6,051 bases of DNA. Origin: Lachnospira sp. GTDB taxonomy: Bacteria > Bacillota > Clostridia > Lachnospirales > Lachnospiraceae. The notes beneath the pieces were generated by a model that was not told the origin of the DNA, made no database searches, and saw only the letters and a program-made list of their open reading frames with translations. Within the stretch, counting starts at the first letter, position 1. Each line of letters starts with the position of its first letter. Below are positions 5,306 to 6,051 of the stretch, piece after piece. The stretch covers positions 1-6,051 of the forward strand of contig JAGAJD010000151.1 in assembly GCA_017626275.1 (NCBI GenBank), given 5' to 3'. Both the position numbers and the translations under genes were made by a program.

Positions 5306-6051
5306 ATGATAAACATTTTCAAGACAGATCATGCAGTAATCAGTCAGATTGATGACTTTGAAGATGGGGTATGGGTACAGATGATTAATCCAACCGGTAA
5401 AGAAATGAATATGGTGGGAGAATTTTATGGTATAGAAATCAGCGATTTGGCAACGGCATTAGATGAAGAAGAAAGCGCCCGTATCAGTCTTGAAGATGGA
5501 TACACATTGGTATTGGTTGATATTCCGTCTCCTGAGGTCAGACATGAAAAGAAAATGTATACTACAATTCCTCTTGGTATTTTGATCAAGCAGAATGCAA
5601 TTATTACAATATGTAAAGAGGATACACCTATTTTGCATTATTTTGTGAGAAACAAGGTCAAAGAATTTAGTACAAAGAAGAAAATGAGATTTATTTATCA
5701 GCTTCTTCTTCGTTCTGCGGCACTTTATCAGGCATACTTAAGAGGGATTGACAAGAAACGAATTGAAATAGAAGAAAGAATTGACTGAGATACACAGGAC
5801 ATAGATATTATTGAGCTGCATGAGCTGGAATCTACGCTCGTATATTTTGCAACTTCACTTCGTTCCAACAGTATTGTGCTGGAGCGTCTGAGAAGATATA
5901 AACGTCTGGAACAGTATCCGGAGGATATGGAACTGCTTGAGGACGTAATGGTAGAGTATCAGCAGGCTATCGAGATGACAGCGATTTACAGGGATATAAT
6001 TGACGGTACAAGAGAATTGTTATCGTCTGTCGTTGATAACAGGCTGAATAA
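5306..6051 (+). pseudogene. corA: CorA-type Mg2+/divalent cation transporter, interrupted by in-frame TGA; 3' end outside window
   Basis: The frame starting at the ATG at 5306 (good GGAAGGAG site 7 nt upstream) codes for 160 residues, stops at TGA 5786-5788, and then continues in the same frame for 87 more codons to the window edge without another stop. Both halves are CorA-like: the N-terminal half is the cytoplasmic alpha/beta domain (DLATALDEEESARIS, YTLVLVDIP, TIPLGILIKQNAIITI), and the sequence after the TGA is the long stalk helix with LESTLVYFATSLRSNSIVLERL, a typical CorA segment. CorA forms a pentameric inner-membrane channel; the two membrane helices and GMN motif would lie beyond base 6051. 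A product ending at 160 would lack the pore. The lesion is a point nonsense change, not a frameshift, so it is recent, strain-specific, or a sequencing error. The TGA could come from CGA or AGA (Arg), TCA (Ser), TTA (Leu) or GGA (Gly) by one substitution. Confidence 0.85.

Noticed and set aside
5786..5788. TGA as a recoded codon (selenocysteine or Trp/Gly reassignment) in corA
   Set aside because: CorA has no known selenocysteine at this stalk position, and no SECIS-like hairpin is evident right after it. Trp is TGG throughout the other genes, and no other gene has an in-frame TGA. Note that none of the eight intact genes here uses TGA as its stop, so reassignment cannot be strictly excluded from this window alone.

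Overview
The window looks like chromosomal DNA of a low-GC, Gram-positive anaerobe. Its gene styles (purine-rich AGGAGG ribosome sites, AT-rich third positions, Hsp33 next to a small methyltransferase, a DltC-like carrier protein beside a PLP decarboxylase, a FliD-like protein) best fit Clostridia of the Lachnospiraceae type (Roseburia, Agathobacter, Lachnospira and relatives). This placement is inference from gene content and not from a database search.

Layout, left to right. (1) 1-417 is the 3' end of a fold-type III PLP-dependent decarboxylase. (2) 391-576 is a compact palindromic element inserted across its last codons. (3) 709-936 is a DltC-like acyl/aminoacyl carrier protein with its own candidate promoter. 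(4) 952-1152 is a second palindromic element with matching ends. (5) A strong extended -10 promoter at 1182-1209 drives a 264-aa cysteine-free FliD-like protein (1258-2052), followed by a SEC-C zinc-motif protein (2112-2618) and an intrinsic terminator (2636-2673). (6) A SAM-dependent methyltransferase (2702-3448) and the redox chaperone Hsp33/HslO (3468-4346) form a two-gene unit. (7) A small 63-aa gene of unknown function faces it on the minus strand (4354-4545). (8) A divergent shikimate-kinase-family protein (4683-5195). (9) A CorA-type magnesium transporter gene (5306 to the window edge) is interrupted by an in-frame TGA at 5786-5788 and is probably a pseudogene, a strain-specific nonsense allele or a sequencing error.

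The most interesting signal is the pair of non-coding elements around the carrier-protein gene. Each is about 190-200 bp, has terminal inverted repeats fitting GTWACWGTTCAS, encloses two further hairpins, and is flanked by an exact 8-bp direct repeat (TACAGGTT for the first, CTTAGATA for the second), as expected of target-site duplications. Removing the first one restores a clean ancestral end of the decarboxylase gene (…Q-V-L-D-K-stop). The present protein instead ends in a tail encoded by the element. This is internal evidence for a non-autonomous, MITE-like mobile family whose inner stems have different sequences but the same fold.

The decarboxylase and carrier protein probably belong to one Dlt-like pathway that loads an amino acid or amine onto a carrier for cell-envelope modification. 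The other genes are largely housekeeping and do not form a single pathway.
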